DNA of 64,000 nucleotides from an uncultured Methylobacillus sp. (GCA_946478865.1 CAMLDO010000002.1:186001-250000); one strand, 5' to 3'; shown: positions 38,916 to 48,943, counted from the stretch's first letter. A program made the numbers and translations. Notes: a model not told the origin generated them from the letters alone.

Positions 38916-39824
38916 GTGCGGCGCGTTTTACTGATCCTGTTGTTATCTCTGGCCGCGCTGCCGCTCTTTTCCTCTTCCGCCCTCGCTTTTGATCGCATCA
39001 CCGTGCTGGTGAGCGGCCCTTCCCCGACCGGCGATGAATTTATCCGCGCACTGCGCGATCAGTTGGGCGAACGCGGCAAGCGCCAGCTCAGCGTGCGCAA
39101 CATCGCAGAGCCTCCAACCACAGATAAGGGCACACTGGTGATCGCGATCGGCGTGCAGGCAATGCAACATGCCGTACGCCTGAAACAAGGGACTGCGGTG
39201 CTCGGGGTGCTGATCCCGCATCCCGCCTTCGAGCGCATACGCGCCACCAGCCCGCATGACAATGTGTCCGCGATCCTCCTCGACCAGCCGCCGGCGCGGC
39301 AGATGCAACTGCTGCTGCACCTGCTGCCGGATATCGATACCGTAGGCATTCTGCTCGGTCCCACCTCGGCACGTGTCAGCGAGCATCTCGCCCAGGCCGC
39401 GCGCGCGCGCAAGCTGAAGCCGCAAATCGCGACGATACAGGCAGAAAGCGACCTGCTGCCGGCGCTCAAGCCGCTACTGGAAAGCTCCGGCGCGCTGCTG
39501 GCGGTGCCCGATCCGCTGGTACACCAACCCGGCACCGCGCAAACCCTGCTGCTGACCAGCTACCGCTACAAGAAGCCCGTCATCGGCTATTCGCAGGCCT
39601 ACGTCACCGCCGGAGCGCTGGCCGCGGTTTACAGCAGTCCGACCGATATCGCACGCCAGGCAGCGGAGCTCGCCCAAACCTATTCCGAGCGGCAGTCGCT
39701 GCCAGCACCCCAACCTCCCCGCTATTTTTCCGTCGGCGTCAATCGCCAGGTCGCGCGTTCGCTCGGCCTGGAGGTCCCGGATGCCAATGCGCTGACGGAA
39801 GCCCTGACCAAGGAAGAGCAATAG
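38916..39824 (+). CDS. Periplasmic ABC-type substrate-binding protein (ABC_sub_bind family)
   Basis: A 302-residue precursor with a clear signal peptide (1-24, ending ALA) and a two-lobed binding-protein layout of the ABC_sub_bind type (IDTVGILLGP, QAAELAQTY regions). The start is GTG. No ABC permease or ATPase gene lies nearby, so the protein does not appear to serve an importer. It sits between a TonB receptor and a periplasmic-sensor GGDEF/EAL protein and overlaps neither (4-bp and 1-bp gaps). I infer that it may relay a ligand from the receptor to the sensor. Confidence 0.82.
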   Translation: MRRVLLILLLSLAALPLFSSSALAFDRITVLVSGPSPTGDEFIRALRDQLGERGKRQLSVRNIAEPPTTDKGTLVIAIGVQAMQHAVRLKQGTAVLGVLIPHPAFERIRATSPHDNVSAILLDQPPARQMQLLLHLLPDIDTVGILLGPTSARVSEHLAQAARARKLKPQIATIQAESDLLPALKPLLESSGALLAVPDPLVHQPGTAQTLLLTSYRYKKPVIGYSQAYVTAGALAAVYSSPTDIARQAAELAQTYSERQSLPAPQPPRYFSVGVNRQVARSLGLEVPDANALTEALTKEEQ

Positions 39825-39825
39825 C

Positions 39826-41940
39826 ATGAAACTCTTTGCCCATATCCGCAGCCGCGTATTGGTGCTGGCGATCCTGCCGGCACTGATGATCGCGGTGCTG
39901 CTGACTGCACACGCCACCAAGCAGAGCCTGAGCGAGCTCGACAACGGCCTGCACGAGCGCGGGCGTACCATTGCGCTGCAACTGGCCGCAGCTGCCGAAT
40001 ATGGCGTGGTTTCCGGCAATGCCGCCATCCTGCGCGCCCTGGTACAGCAGACGATGAATCAGGGCAACGCTATCCAGTCGGTCATGGTGATCGACAATCT
40101 GGGCCGCACGCTGGCCGTGAGCGGCAAGCCGGTATTGCCGCAGACCGTGCATGCCGAGAGCACCGCTGCCACGCCGGGCGAATGGGACGGCGAAGGGCAC
40201 ATGATGTTCAGCGCGCCGGTTACACGCGGCGAGGTACAGATCGACGACTACAACGACCTGCTGGATGTGAACGAAGCCACCCGCAACCAGGTGGTCGGGC
40301 AAGTGTATGTGGTACTGGCGACAGCCAACCTGGCCGAACTCAAGGAGCGCCTTGTCGGCCATAACCTGCTGATCGGCCTGGTCGGGCTCGCACTCAGCGG
40401 GCTGCTCGGCTGGCGCATTGGCCGCGGCATCGCGCTGCCCATCCATACGATGGCCGGTGCGGTGGACAAGATAGCCGACGGTCAGCTGGATGCGCGCGTA
40501 GCCGAAACCTCCCCCGGCGAGCTGGGCGCGCTGGAGCGCGGTTTCAACACGATGGCGTCCAGGTTGCAGCAGGCGCACGGCACGATGCAGGAGCGCATCG
40601 ACGAAGCCACTCAACAGCTGCGCTATCAGGCGCGCCACGACGTACTGACCGGGCTGGTCAACCGGCGCGAGATCGAAGCGCGGCTGGAGCGGGCGCTGGG
40701 CGATGCGCGCGAAAACGGCACGCAGCATGTGTTCTGCTACATGGATCTCGATCAGTTCAAGATCGTCAACGACACCTGCGGCCACCATGCCGGCGACGCG
40801 CTGCTGCGTCAGCTCAGCCTGATCCTGCGCCAACGCGTGCGTGAAGTGGATACGCTGGCGCGGCTGGGCGGCGACGAGTTCGGGCTGTTGCTGGAAAACT
40901 GCTCCATCGTCGATGCGCGCCGCATGTCGCAGGAGCTGCTGGACAGCATCAACGCCTTCCGCTTCGTGCACGAGGACAAGATTTTCGGCCTGGGCGTCAG
41001 CATCGGCATGGTCGCGATCACCGCGCAGACACCGTCGGTGGAAAGCCTACTGAGCGCCTCCGACAGCGCCTGCTTCGCCGCCAAGGACAACGGCCGCAAC
41101 CGCATCCATCTGTTCGAGCCGGAAGACGGCGAGTTGGCGCGCCGCCAGGGCGAGATGCAGTGGATCGCGCGCATCAAGCAGGCGCTGGAGGAAAACCGTT
41201 TCTGCCTTTACTGCCAGCCCATCCTGCCGCTGGCCGCGGAGCAGCATCAGCCGCGCTATTTCGAGATTCTGCTGCGCAAGATCGGCGACGAAGGCAAGAT
41301 CATCCCGCCGATGGCTTTCATCCCGGCGGCGGAGCGTTTCCACATGATGCCGGCGATCGACCGCTGGGTGATCCGCCACGCCTTCTCCGCCTACCGCCGC
41401 CTGCTCGACAGGCACGGCAGCGAAGTGCAGTGCGTATTCACCATCAACCTCTCGGGCGTTTCGCTAGGCGACCCCGAGCTGCTCGCCTACATCATGGACC
41501 AGTTGATCCTTCACGGCGTACCGCCCACCGGCATCTGCTTCGAGATCACCGAAACCGCCGCCATCGTCAATCTGGCGCAAACCATGGAGCTTATCAAGAC
41601 GCTGAAGGAAGTCGGCTGCGGCTTCCTGCTGGACGATTTCGGCAGCGGCATGTCGTCTTTCGCATACCTGAAAAATCTGCCGGTGGACTTCATCAAGATC
41701 GACGGCACGTTCGTGCGCGACATCGCCACCAACCCGATCGATCTCGCCATGGTGCAATCCATTCATGGCATCGCCCGTGCGATGCAGATCAAGACCATCG
41801 CCGAATTCGTCGAAAGCACGGCCGCGATGGAAATGCTGCAGGCGATGGGGGTACACTACGGCCAGGGATACCATCTCGGCAAACCGATTCCGGTCGAACA
41901 AGCGATAGAGCAACTAGACCGGAGCTCGCTCAACATCTAA
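39826..41940 (+). CDS. Membrane GGDEF-EAL protein with periplasmic sensor and HAMP
   Basis: A 704-residue protein. Membrane segments at about 8-28 and 180-198 bracket a periplasmic sensor of about 150 residues. HAMP lies at about 200-250. The GGDEF domain has intact GGDEF at 348-352 with the inhibitory site REVD at 339-342. In the EAL domain the signature reads EIL at 480-482, while the catalytic DDFGSGMSS and KIDGTF segments are kept, so hydrolysis is plausible. The layout is like LapD/MorA-type transmitters. It starts 1 bp after the binding-protein gene, the tightest link of the module, and is followed 29 bp later by a ParA gene. Confidence 0.93.
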   Translation: MKLFAHIRSRVLVLAILPALMIAVLLTAHATKQSLSELDNGLHERGRTIALQLAAAAEYGVVSGNAAILRALVQQTMNQGNAIQSVMVIDNLGRTLAVSGKPVLPQTVHAESTAATPGEWDGEGHMMFSAPVTRGEVQIDDYNDLLDVNEATRNQVVGQVYVVLATANLAELKERLVGHNLLIGLVGLALSGLLGWRIGRGIALPIHTMAGAVDKIADGQLDARVAETSPGELGALERGFNTMASRLQQAHGTMQERIDEATQQLRYQARHDVLTGLVNRREIEARLERALGDARENGTQHVFCYMDLDQFKIVNDTCGHHAGDALLRQLSLILRQRVREVDTLARLGGDEFGLLLENCSIVDARRMSQELLDSINAFRFVHEDKIFGLGVSIGMVAITAQTPSVESLLSASDSACFAAKDNGRNRIHLFEPEDGELARRQGEMQWIARIKQALEENRFCLYCQPILPLAAEQHQPRYFEILLRKIGDEGKIIPPMAFIPAAERFHMMPAIDRWVIRHAFSAYRRLLDRHGSEVQCVFTINLSGVSLGDPELLAYIMDQLILHGVPPTGICFEITETAAIVNLAQTMELIKTLKEVGCGFLLDDFGSGMSSFAYLKNLPVDFIKIDGTFVRDIATNPIDLAMVQSIHGIARAMQIKTIAEFVESTAAMEMLQAMGVHYGQGYHLGKPIPVEQAIEQLDRSSLNI

Positions 41941-41969
41941 GCCGCCTCGCGGCTCACGGAATCTTCATC

Positions 41970-42602
41970 GTGCGCACAGTATTGATCGCAAACCCCAAGG
42001 GCGGCAGCGGAAAGACCACGCTGGCCACCAATCTCGCCGGCTATTTCGCGACGCGCGGCCGCCGCGTGCTGCTCGCCGACCTCGACCGCCAGCAGTCGGC
42101 GCTGCAATGGCTGAGGCGCCGGCCGTACAAACTGCCGCTGATCCAGGGCGTGGACGGGCGCAAGGAGAAGTTCGACGATCCCGGGGCGGAGTGGACCATC
42201 GTGGATTCGCCCGCCGGCATGCATGGCGACAAAATGTCCGAGGCCGTGCGGATCGCCGACTGGATACTCGTGCCGATGCAGCCCTCGGCATTCGACATGG
42301 GCGCCACGCGCGACTTTCTCGAATGGCTGCGCGAGGAAAAAGCGATACGCAAGGAGCGCGTCCCCGTGGGGCTGATCGGCATGCGCGTGCATGCACGCAC
42401 CCATTCTGCCGCCGCACTGAATGATTTCCTCAAGACCGCGGGCTTTGCCGTGCCTGCGAGCCTGCGCGACGCCCAGGTATATGCGCTCGCGGCGGAACAG
42501 GGCGCGAGCCTGTTCGATATCCGCCCTTCGCAGGTTGCGCGCGACCTGCAGCAATGGGCGCCCCTGCTGCACTGGCTCACCGCCGCGCAAAAGCATGGCT
42601 AA
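41970..42602 (+). CDS. Orphan ParA/MinD-type ATPase
   Basis: A 210-residue deviant Walker ATPase. KGGSGKTT at residues 10-17 near the N-terminus, [14 protein letters not shown] as switch I and a TIVDSPAG segment near residue 75 are ParA-family features. The length is that of short ParA proteins without an N-terminal DNA-binding domain. The start is a GTG at 41970. No ParB or centromere-like repeat lies nearby, so it is not a plasmid or chromosome segregation pair; orphan ParAs often position chemotaxis clusters, pili or carbon-storage bodies. It overlaps the next gene by 8 bp. Confidence 0.85.
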   Translation: MRTVLIANPKGGSGKTTLATNLAGYFATRGRRVLLADLDRQQSALQWLRRRPYKLPLIQGVDGRKEKFDDPGAEWTIVDSPAGMHGDKMSEAVRIADWILVPMQPSAFDMGATRDFLEWLREEKAIRKERVPVGLIGMRVHARTHSAAALNDFLKTAGFAVPASLRDAQVYALAAEQGASLFDIRPSQVARDLQQWAPLLHWLTAAQKHG

Positions 42603-44097
42603 CGAAATCGAGCTCAAACTGCGCATCCGCGCCGCCGACCTTCCACGCTTGCGCCAGCATCCAGCGGTGAAACAGGCGCTGGTCGGCAAGCCGGTCACGC
42701 GTCGCCTCACCAGCATCTATTACGACACGCCCGAACTGACGCTGCTCGACAAAAGCCTGAGCCTGCGCGTGCGCCGCATGTCAGGCGGCTGGTTCCAGGC
42801 AGTCAAGGGTGCCGGGCATTCGCTCGCCGGCCTGCACCAGCGCATGGAATGGGAAGACATCATCGCGCACGGCGAGCCCGACTTCAGCAAGATCACCGAT
42901 CCCGCCCTGACCAAGGTATTCGACGATCCCGATCTGCGCGCAGCCTTGCGCCCCATTTTCACGACCGATGTGCGCCGCACCGAATGGCAGCTCAAGCCCG
43001 ATGCCGATAGCGATATCGAAATGGCGCTCGACCTCGGCGACCTCATCGTCGACGACAAGCGCGAGCCGATCTGCGAGGTCGAGCTGGAACTGAAATCCGG
43101 CGAGCCGATCCGCCTGTTCGAGTTCGCGCTCACGCTGCTGCAGGACATCCCGCTCTGGATCGAGAACGTGAGCAAGGCGCAGCGCGGCTATGCCTACTAC
43201 CGGCCACAGCTGGCGGCAGCGCGCCACGCGAAAGACGTGCGGCTCAAGCACGGCATGTCGCCGGCGGAAGCCTGCCGCGCGATCCTGTGGGAGTGCCTCG
43301 CCCACTTGCAGGGCAATCACGATGCCGTGCTGCACGAGCAGGACAGCGAAGGTATCCATCAAATGCGCGTCGCTCTTCGGCGCATGCGCTCCGCGGTGGC
43401 CATGTTTGCTGCCTTCATGCCGCCAGCCGACCATCTGAAAGAGGAGCTCCGCTGGCTGGCCGGAACCTTGGGCGCCGCCCGCGATCTGGATGTCTTCATT
43501 GAGGAAACGTTGCCACCGCTGCAAGTCGCGCTCGATCATCCCGGCCTGGAACAGCTCGCGAACCGGGCACGCAAACAGGCGGACATTGCCCGTCAGGAAG
43601 TGCGCATTGCCCTGGAGTCCCAGCGCTATCAGCGCCTGTTGCTGGAGCTCGGCGTCTGGATGGAGCGCCCTGTCCCCGACATCGAAAAGCAGGAGCTGGC
43701 TCCTTTTGCACGCGACCTGCTTTCCCGGCGCTATCGCCAGTTGCGCCGGCGCGGCAAACACTGCACAAAACTGTCCGCGGAGGAGCGCCACGCACTGCGC
43801 ATTTCCGCGAAGAAGCTGCGCTACGCATCCGAATTCCTCGCAAGCCTGTATAAACCGGAACCCGCGCGCCCGTTTCTGCGCCAACTGACGCGCCTGCTCG
43901 GCCTGCTCGGCGAACTCAACGATCTCGCAGTGACGCAGCGGCTGCTGGAAAACCTCCAGGGCGGTCGCACGAACGTTCCGATACGCGAAGCCCGTCTGCT
44001 CGTCCTTGGATGGTGCTCGGCACAAAGCCAGAACCAGCTCGGGCAGCTCAAGCGCCGCTGGCAGCGTTTCGCACGAACCGCGCCATTCTGGCTCTGA
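42595..44097 (+). CDS. ygiF: CYTH-CHAD protein (YgiF-type inorganic triphosphatase)
   Basis: A 500-residue protein from the ATG at 42595. It has an N-terminal CYTH domain (about 1-200) with the ExExK signature (EIELKLRI) and a C-terminal CHAD helical domain (about 215-495) with many conserved His and Arg. YgiF-type enzymes hydrolyse inorganic triphosphate; CHAD domains bind polyphosphate. It may therefore link polyphosphate metabolism to the co-directional ParA before it and the potassium-channel genes after it. The adjacency is seen, the link is inference. Confidence 0.92.
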   Translation: MANEIELKLRIRAADLPRLRQHPAVKQALVGKPVTRRLTSIYYDTPELTLLDKSLSLRVRRMSGGWFQAVKGAGHSLAGLHQRMEWEDIIAHGEPDFSKITDPALTKVFDDPDLRAALRPIFTTDVRRTEWQLKPDADSDIEMALDLGDLIVDDKREPICEVELELKSGEPIRLFEFALTLLQDIPLWIENVSKAQRGYAYYRPQLAAARHAKDVRLKHGMSPAEACRAILWECLAHLQGNHDAVLHEQDSEGIHQMRVALRRMRSAVAMFAAFMPPADHLKEELRWLAGTLGAARDLDVFIEETLPPLQVALDHPGLEQLANRARKQADIARQEVRIALESQRYQRLLLELGVWMERPVPDIEKQELAPFARDLLSRRYRQLRRRGKHCTKLSAEERHALRISAKKLRYASEFLASLYKPEPARPFLRQLTRLLGLLGELNDLAVTQRLLENLQGGRTNVPIREARLLVLGWCSAQSQNQLGQLKRRWQRFARTAPFWL

Positions 44098-44146
44098 GCA
44101 ACGAGTGATATGATTCCTTACCCTTGACACGCAGCTAGGAAACAAC

Positions 44147-44530
44147 ATGAATCTGGAAAAGGTCGCTTTCGGCTTCTTCATCGTGCTGGCGATGACGCTC
44201 AATTTCGGTTTTTTCATCGGTGATTTGGGCAATCCCGAATACCATCACCCTTACGAGCTCTATGCCGCTATCGTCGTGAACCTCATCGCGACCGTGCTGA
44301 AATTCGGCGACCGTACCCAGATCGGCGCGATCCATCTGTCCACCAGCCTCGTGGCCGACCTGCAGCTCATCGCCGGCGCGATCATCTGGGCCGCGGCCGG
44401 TCATATGGGCAGCATGGATATTTCCACCAGCACCATGGTAAGCATCGTCTCGCTCTCCGGCGGCGCCTTCCTTGCCAACGTCACTTCCGTGATCCTGCTC
44501 ATCATCGAAACCATCATGCTGCGTCGTTGA
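44147..44530 (+). CDS. DUF6394-type small membrane protein before an ion channel
   Basis: A 127-residue protein with four hydrophobic segments (about 7-26, 41-57, 68-84, 96-124) and few polar residues. It resembles the small DUF6394 family, recalled as often lying upstream of TrkA-N-type potassium channel genes, as here (15 bp before the channel). It could be a channel partner or subunit. It has no enzyme motif. The gap upstream (49 bp) holds a TTGACA that lacks a matching -10 at the right distance. Confidence 0.7.
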   Translation: MNLEKVAFGFFIVLAMTLNFGFFIGDLGNPEYHHPYELYAAIVVNLIATVLKFGDRTQIGAIHLSTSLVADLQLIAGAIIWAAAGHMGSMDISTSTMVSIVSLSGGAFLANVTSVILLIIETIMLRR

Positions 44531-44545
44531 TCGCAGCGGGACCTC

Positions 44546-46246
44546 GTGAACAGCATCTTTTTCCTGATTCTGCGGCGCATGCGCGCGCCGCTGATCACCG
44601 TCATCGTCAGCTACGCGATCTCGGTGCTCGGCTTCACCCTCATGCCGGGGACGGACCCCCAGGGCAACCCCTGGCACATGAGCATCTTCGAGGCGTTCTA
44701 CGTCGTCAGCTACACCGCCACCACCATCGGCTTCGGCGAAATCCCCTACGCTTTCAGCGCAGCGCAGCGCCTGTGGATGACATTCTCGATCTACCTGACG
44801 GTGGTCTCCTGGTTCTACGCGCTGGGGAAAATCATCGCGCTGGTGCAGGACCCGGCCTTACGCCAGGCCATCACGGTGGCACGTTTCGCGCGCTCGGTGC
44901 GCCAGTTGCGCGAGCCGTTCTACATCGTCTGCGGCTACGGCGAAACGGGCGGCCTGCTGGTCAATGCGCTCGACGGCAAGGGCCTCCGCGCGGTGACGCT
45001 GGATATCGATCAAGAGCGCATCAGCGAGCTGGAACTGCAGGACTATCAATACCCGGTACCGGGTCTCTGCGCCGATGCGCAACTGCCCGACATTTTGCTG
45101 CTGGCCGGCATTCAGCACCCGCAGTGCGGCGGTGTCGCGGCGCTTACCAACAACGATCATGTCAATCTCGCGGTCGCAGTCGCGGTCAAGCTCATCAACC
45201 CCGATCTCAAGGTGCTCTGCCGCGCCGAGCATACGGAAACGGCCGCCAACATGGCTTCGTTCGGCACCGACCACATCATCAATCCCTATGAGTTGTTCGG
45301 CGAACACCTCGCGATGGAAATTCACTCGCTCGGTACCTATCTGCTGCACGAATGGCTGACCGGCGTGCCGGGTACCGCGCTGCCCTCGCCTACGCCGCCG
45401 CCTGTCGGCCACTGGGTGGTGTGCGGCTACGGCCGGTTCGGCAAGGCGGTGGTGAAGAACCTCGCGCAGGAAGGCGCCAGCACGCAGATCGTCGAAGCCC
45501 GGCCCGAGGCGACCGGCTGCGAAGGCAACAGCATTCGCGGCAGCGGCACCGAGGCGCGCACGCTCATCGAGGCGGGGATCGAGCGCGCCGTCGGTATCGT
45601 CGCGGGCACCGACAACGACATCAACAACCTCTCCATCGCGATGACGGCACTGGAGCTGAAGTCCGACCTGTTCGTCGTGATCCGCAAGAACCGCCGCTTC
45701 AACAGCTCGCTGTTCCGCCAGTTCAACGCCGACATCACGATGCAGATGAGCGACATCATCGCGCACGAGTGCCTGGCACACCTCATTACGCCCATGCTGG
45801 CGCAATTCCTCCAGTCGGCGCGCAGCCAGAGCAATGTCTGGGCTAATCAGCTCATCAGCCAACTGGTCGAAATCATGGGGGAGAGCGTTCCGGAAACCTG
45901 GGGCGCCTATATCAACCCCGAACGGGCGCCGGCAGTGATGCGGCTGCTGAACCAGGGCCAAACCGTGACGCTGGAACTGTTGACGCGCGATCCTTTCAAC
46001 CGCGACCAGTCGCTGTACCTCATGCCGCTCTTGATGATGCGCAACAACCAGCCACATCTGCTGCCGCCTCTGGATACGCCGCTGCAACCGGGCGACCGCA
46101 TCCTGTTCTGCGGCACCGCGACCGCCAAGGCGGTGCATCCGCTGCTGGTGCTGAACCTGAAAGTACTGAGCTACGTCAAGGAGGGGATCGAAGTGCCGGA
46201 CGGCATCGTCTGGCGCTGGATCGGCCGTCTGCGCGAAAAATCCTGA
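44546..46246 (+). CDS. Two-segment potassium channel with tandem RCK (TrkA-N) domains
   Basis: A 566-residue protein. Two membrane helices (about 15-35 and 76-100) flank a pore loop with selectivity filter TTIGFGE at 59-65, a GFG variant of the usual GYG filter. Two Rossmann-fold RCK domains follow, beginning at CGYGETGG (about 129) and CGYGRFGKAVV (about 292). The C-terminal region ends around residue 560. RCK domains gate such channels by nucleotide or ion binding. The GTG start has a GGGA site upstream. It may be functionally joined to the small DUF6394 protein before it. Confidence 0.9.
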   Translation: MNSIFFLILRRMRAPLITVIVSYAISVLGFTLMPGTDPQGNPWHMSIFEAFYVVSYTATTIGFGEIPYAFSAAQRLWMTFSIYLTVVSWFYALGKIIALVQDPALRQAITVARFARSVRQLREPFYIVCGYGETGGLLVNALDGKGLRAVTLDIDQERISELELQDYQYPVPGLCADAQLPDILLLAGIQHPQCGGVAALTNNDHVNLAVAVAVKLINPDLKVLCRAEHTETAANMASFGTDHIINPYELFGEHLAMEIHSLGTYLLHEWLTGVPGTALPSPTPPPVGHWVVCGYGRFGKAVVKNLAQEGASTQIVEARPEATGCEGNSIRGSGTEARTLIEAGIERAVGIVAGTDNDINNLSIAMTALELKSDLFVVIRKNRRFNSSLFRQFNADITMQMSDIIAHECLAHLITPMLAQFLQSARSQSNVWANQLISQLVEIMGESVPETWGAYINPERAPAVMRLLNQGQTVTLELLTRDPFNRDQSLYLMPLLMMRNNQPHLLPPLDTPLQPGDRILFCGTATAKAVHPLLVLNLKVLSYVKEGIEVPDGIVWRWIGRLREKS

Positions 46247-46290
46247 TGCCCGTCGCCGCATGACGGCAGGCATCGCCTACATCAAGAATC

Positions 46291-47508
46291 ATGGACATAC
46301 AGCCCCTACGCAACCCCGCATTTATCAAGCTTCTGGCTTTCCGCATCCAGATCGTGCTCTCCTACCAGATTGTCGCCGTCGTGGTTGGCTGGCACATCTA
46401 CGAGCTCACGCGCGACCCGCTCGCGCTCGGGCTGATCGGCCTCGCGGAAGTCATTCCCTACTTCGGCTGCGCGCTGTTCGCGGGATATGCGGTAGATCAC
46501 CATTCCCGCCGCATGTTCGGCGTGCTGGCGTGCGCGATGCTGTTTTTGAATGCGCTCACGCTGCTGGGGGTGGCAGCCGGGCTCGTCGCCGGAGATCCCA
46601 CGCTGTGGATCTATGGCTCCATCGTACTGACGGGCATTGCGCGGGCCTTCATCGGTCCTTCGTACAATGCGCTGTTCGCGCTCATCCTGCCGCGCAAACA
46701 GTACGCCCGCGCGGCAGGCGTCGGCACCTCCATCTTCCAGGCGGGGCTGGTGATCGGGCCGGCGCTCGGCGGCGTTCTGGTAGGCTTTGCCGGCAAGAGC
46801 ACTGCTTACGCAGTCGCCACGGTGCTGGCGCTCTCCGCCGCCGCGATGCTGCTCTCGCTGCGCATCAAGGAACCGCCGCCTGCCGAAAGCGCGCCTATCC
46901 TCACGAGCATTGCCGAGGGCCTGCGCTTCGTCGCCAACAATCAGATCATGCTCGGCGCGCAAGCGCTGGACATGTTCGCGGTGCTGTTCGGCGGTGCTGT
47001 CGCGATGTTGCCTGCCTTCATCCACGACATCTTCCATTATGGGCCGGAAGGGCTGGGCATCCTGCGCGCGGCCCCGGCCATCGGCGCCATTGCGACGGGC
47101 CTCTATCTCGCGCGCCATCCGCTCGACAAGCATGCGGGCCGCTGGCTGCTGACCGCCGTCGCCGGCTTCGGGCTGTGCATCATCGGGTTCGCGCTCTCGC
47201 CGAATTTCTGGATGGCAGGGGTAATGCTGCTGCTTTCTGGCGCCTGCGACGGCGTGAGCGTGGTGCTGCGCAGCACCATCATGCAGCTCATGACGCCGGA
47301 CACCATGCGTGGTCGCGTGGCGGCCATCAACGGTATCTTCATTGGCTCGTCCAACGAACTCGGCGCCTTCGAATCCGGCGTGGCGGCGCGCCTGCTGGGC
47401 CTGGTGCCCTCGGTCATCTTCGGCGGCATGATGACGCTGGGCGTGGTCGCTGCGACCGCCAAGCTCGCGCCCAAGCTGCGCAAGCTCGAACTCAGCCACC
47501 TGCATTAG
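46291..47508 (+). CDS. MFS transporter (EntS/enterobactin-exporter-like set)
   Basis: A 405-residue major facilitator protein with about twelve membrane segments. It has an early GLIGLAEVIPYFGCALFAG region and a GPALGGVLVGFAG segment (about 155-170) seen in Bcr/EntS-type drug and siderophore exporters. The transported compound cannot be told. It follows the channel gene by 44 bp on the same strand; a hairpin (GATGCC/GGCATC arms, 46245-46274) with no T-run lies between them. A strong terminator follows, acting mainly on the minus strand. Confidence 0.88.
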   Translation: MDIQPLRNPAFIKLLAFRIQIVLSYQIVAVVVGWHIYELTRDPLALGLIGLAEVIPYFGCALFAGYAVDHHSRRMFGVLACAMLFLNALTLLGVAAGLVAGDPTLWIYGSIVLTGIARAFIGPSYNALFALILPRKQYARAAGVGTSIFQAGLVIGPALGGVLVGFAGKSTAYAVATVLALSAAAMLLSLRIKEPPPAESAPILTSIAEGLRFVANNQIMLGAQALDMFAVLFGGAVAMLPAFIHDIFHYGPEGLGILRAAPAIGAIATGLYLARHPLDKHAGRWLLTAVAGFGLCIIGFALSPNFWMAGVMLLLSGACDGVSVVLRSTIMQLMTPDTMRGRVAAINGIFIGSSNELGAFESGVAARLLGLVPSVIFGGMMTLGVVAATAKLAPKLRKLELSHLH

Positions 47509-47510
47509 GC

Positions 47511-47543
47511 CAAAAAAAAAACCGCCAGTCCTGCTGGCGGTTT
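47511..47543 (-). terminator. Strong terminator of the glycine-zipper gene
   Basis: The arms aaaccgccag (47519-47528) and ctggcggttt (47534-47543) form a perfect 10-bp stem with a 5-nt loop. On the minus strand it is followed by nine T, the classic end for the gene at 47602-48192. In the plus direction it has only a short T-run, so it may partly stop the MFS transcript. Confidence 0.93.
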
Positions 47544-47601
47544 AGGTGGCTGACACTTGCTCAGGTCAGCCGACTCGTTCCTGCAACGAATTCAGCAAAT
47601 C

Positions 47602-48192
47602 TCAATCGCGATCACGGTGCTTGTCCCAGCCACGATGCCAGCCGTTGTCGCGATAGCGCGGCTCGAGGTAGCTGACTCGCTCATCGTTATCCGGCGCTAC
47701 AGCGACGCGAACGCGGATGTTGCGGCCCGGATCGTAGGGCATCACTGTGGTGTAATCGCGGCCGTCGAAGCGATAGGTCACCAGATAGTTGCGCGTCACG
47801 GTCTGCCAGTCATCCACGGTCACGCAGCGTTCCACCGGGCGGCTGCCGTAACTGCGGCGGTCGCTGTTATCGATGCGGTCGCCCACGATGGCACCTGTAG
47901 CCGCACCGACCGCGGCACCTGCAACGCGGCCGCTACCCTTGCCGATCTGGCTGCCGAGCAAACCGCCGGCAATGCCGCCGATGATGGCACCGCCGATATC
48001 GCGGCTGCCGGAATTGGAATAGGACTCGCGGGTGTACTCGGTACGGCACTCCTCGCGCGGAACATTGACGCGCTCGGTCTGAGGCGTCACGGAAATCACC
48101 CGGGCGGTATCGTAATAAACGTCATCGGCTGCTGCAGGCAGCGAAATGGCGCTTGCAATCATGATGGAAGCAGCAGTCTTGTTGATCTTCAC
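47602..48192 (-). CDS. Glycine-zipper 2TM-type outer envelope protein
   Basis: A 196-residue precursor with a signal peptide (1-22, ending AAA). A glycine-zipper hairpin lies at about 65-105 (GGAIIGGIAGGLLGSQIG, then GAAVGAATGAIVGD), typical of the Rickettsia 17-kDa antigen/SlyB-type fold. A C-terminal domain ends in an Asp/Arg/His/Trp-rich tail. Such proteins insert in the envelope; the tail suggests metal or surface contact. It stands alone, flanked by terminators on both sides. Confidence 0.88.
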   Translation of the reverse strand: MKINKTAASIMIASAISLPAAADDVYYDTARVISVTPQTERVNVPREECRTEYTRESYSNSGSRDIGGAIIGGIAGGLLGSQIGKGSGRVAGAAVGAATGAIVGDRIDNSDRRSYGSRPVERCVTVDDWQTVTRNYLVTYRFDGRDYTTVMPYDPGRNIRVRVAVAPDNDERVSYLEPRYRDNGWHRGWDKHRDRD

Positions 48193-48322
48193 GTGGAACT
48201 CCTTCTCTCGTTATCCGCCAATTTCTGGCGCATGAGCAGATAACGCGACATCTCAAGCTGAAGTTGACCCGTGAATCCAGAGAAATACGTAAAAGTATGT
48301 AAAAGCCCCGATGCCCGGAATG

Positions 48323-48346
48323 AAAAACGCGGGCTCATGCCCGCGT
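48323..48346 (-). terminator. Terminator of the YcbK-type gene
   Basis: The arms acgcgggc and gcccgcgt (48328-48345) form a perfect 8-bp stem around a 4-nt loop, followed on the minus strand by TTTTT. It lies 23 bp after the stop of the gene at 48368 and ends the L,D-transpeptidase/YcbK operon. Confidence 0.92.
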
Positions 48347-48367
48347 CCAGATATGCAATGCCTCCGA

Positions 48368-48943
48368 TCAGGAGCCGGTCCATTGCCGCACACGGCCGAC
48401 ATCGACATGTACGAAATCGGAAACCGGGTAATAGCCCACGCCGCCCGCCTTCATCGACAACGCCGCGCGGTGCAGCGAGGAAAGATCGCGCCCCGGCAGG
48501 CGGATATCCACCGCCAGCCCGTCCATGTGCAGCGAATGCTTGGCGACGCCGCTGCTGTTCTTGGCCAGCATGGCGTTGGTTTTGGGCGAACGATAGCCGG
48601 AAATCACATGGAATGGCTTGTTCACATCGAGCTTGAGCGCAAGGTTGTGCAGCAGGTCCAGCAGCTGGGTATCGATGGGATTGACCACGCCGGTGCGGAA
48701 ATCGCGCAACAGGTTGTAGATTTCCGCCAGCCCTTGTTGCTGATAACTGCCATCGGCCCAGTAGGTGGCGTTCAATTGCTCGCCGGTATGCAGATGATAA
48801 AAGGACAATGTACGCTCCGGGGGGGAAGCGATATTGGCCAGTGCCTTGCCTGGAGCGCTGGCGGCCAGCAGCGCGGCGGCGCCCAGTTTGAGGAATCCGC
48901 GGCGGCTCAGCACCGATTCGGACAGTTCGTCTTGCTCTTTCAT
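48368..48943 (-). CDS. YcbK-type (DUF882, peptidase M15-like) Tat-exported murein protein
   Basis: A 191-residue precursor with a twin-arginine signal (SRRGFLKLG at about 12-20). The peptidase M15-like domain carries the zinc-ligand pattern SLHMDGLAVDIRLPG and HVDVGRVRQW. YcbK-type proteins are DD-carboxypeptidase relatives with a likely role in peptidoglycan remodelling. It is coupled by ATGA to an L,D-transpeptidase just upstream, which supports a wall function. A terminator follows. Confidence 0.88.
   Translation of the reverse strand: MKEQDELSESVLSRRGFLKLGAAALLAASAPGKALANIASPPERTLSFYHLHTGEQLNATYWADGSYQQQGLAEIYNLLRDFRTGVVNPIDTQLLDLLHNLALKLDVNKPFHVISGYRSPKTNAMLAKNSSGVAKHSLHMDGLAVDIRLPGRDLSSLHRAALSMKAGGVGYYPVSDFVHVDVGRVRQWTGS

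Noticed and set aside
41160..41969. Long N-terminal extension of the ParA gene
   Set aside because: It is the out-of-frame shadow of the GGDEF/EAL coding region; ParA begins just before its Walker motif, at the GTG at 41970.
44120..44146. TTGACA before the DUF6394 gene as a sigma-70 promoter
   Set aside because: At 17 bp spacing the -10 would overlap the start codon and does not match TATAAT.
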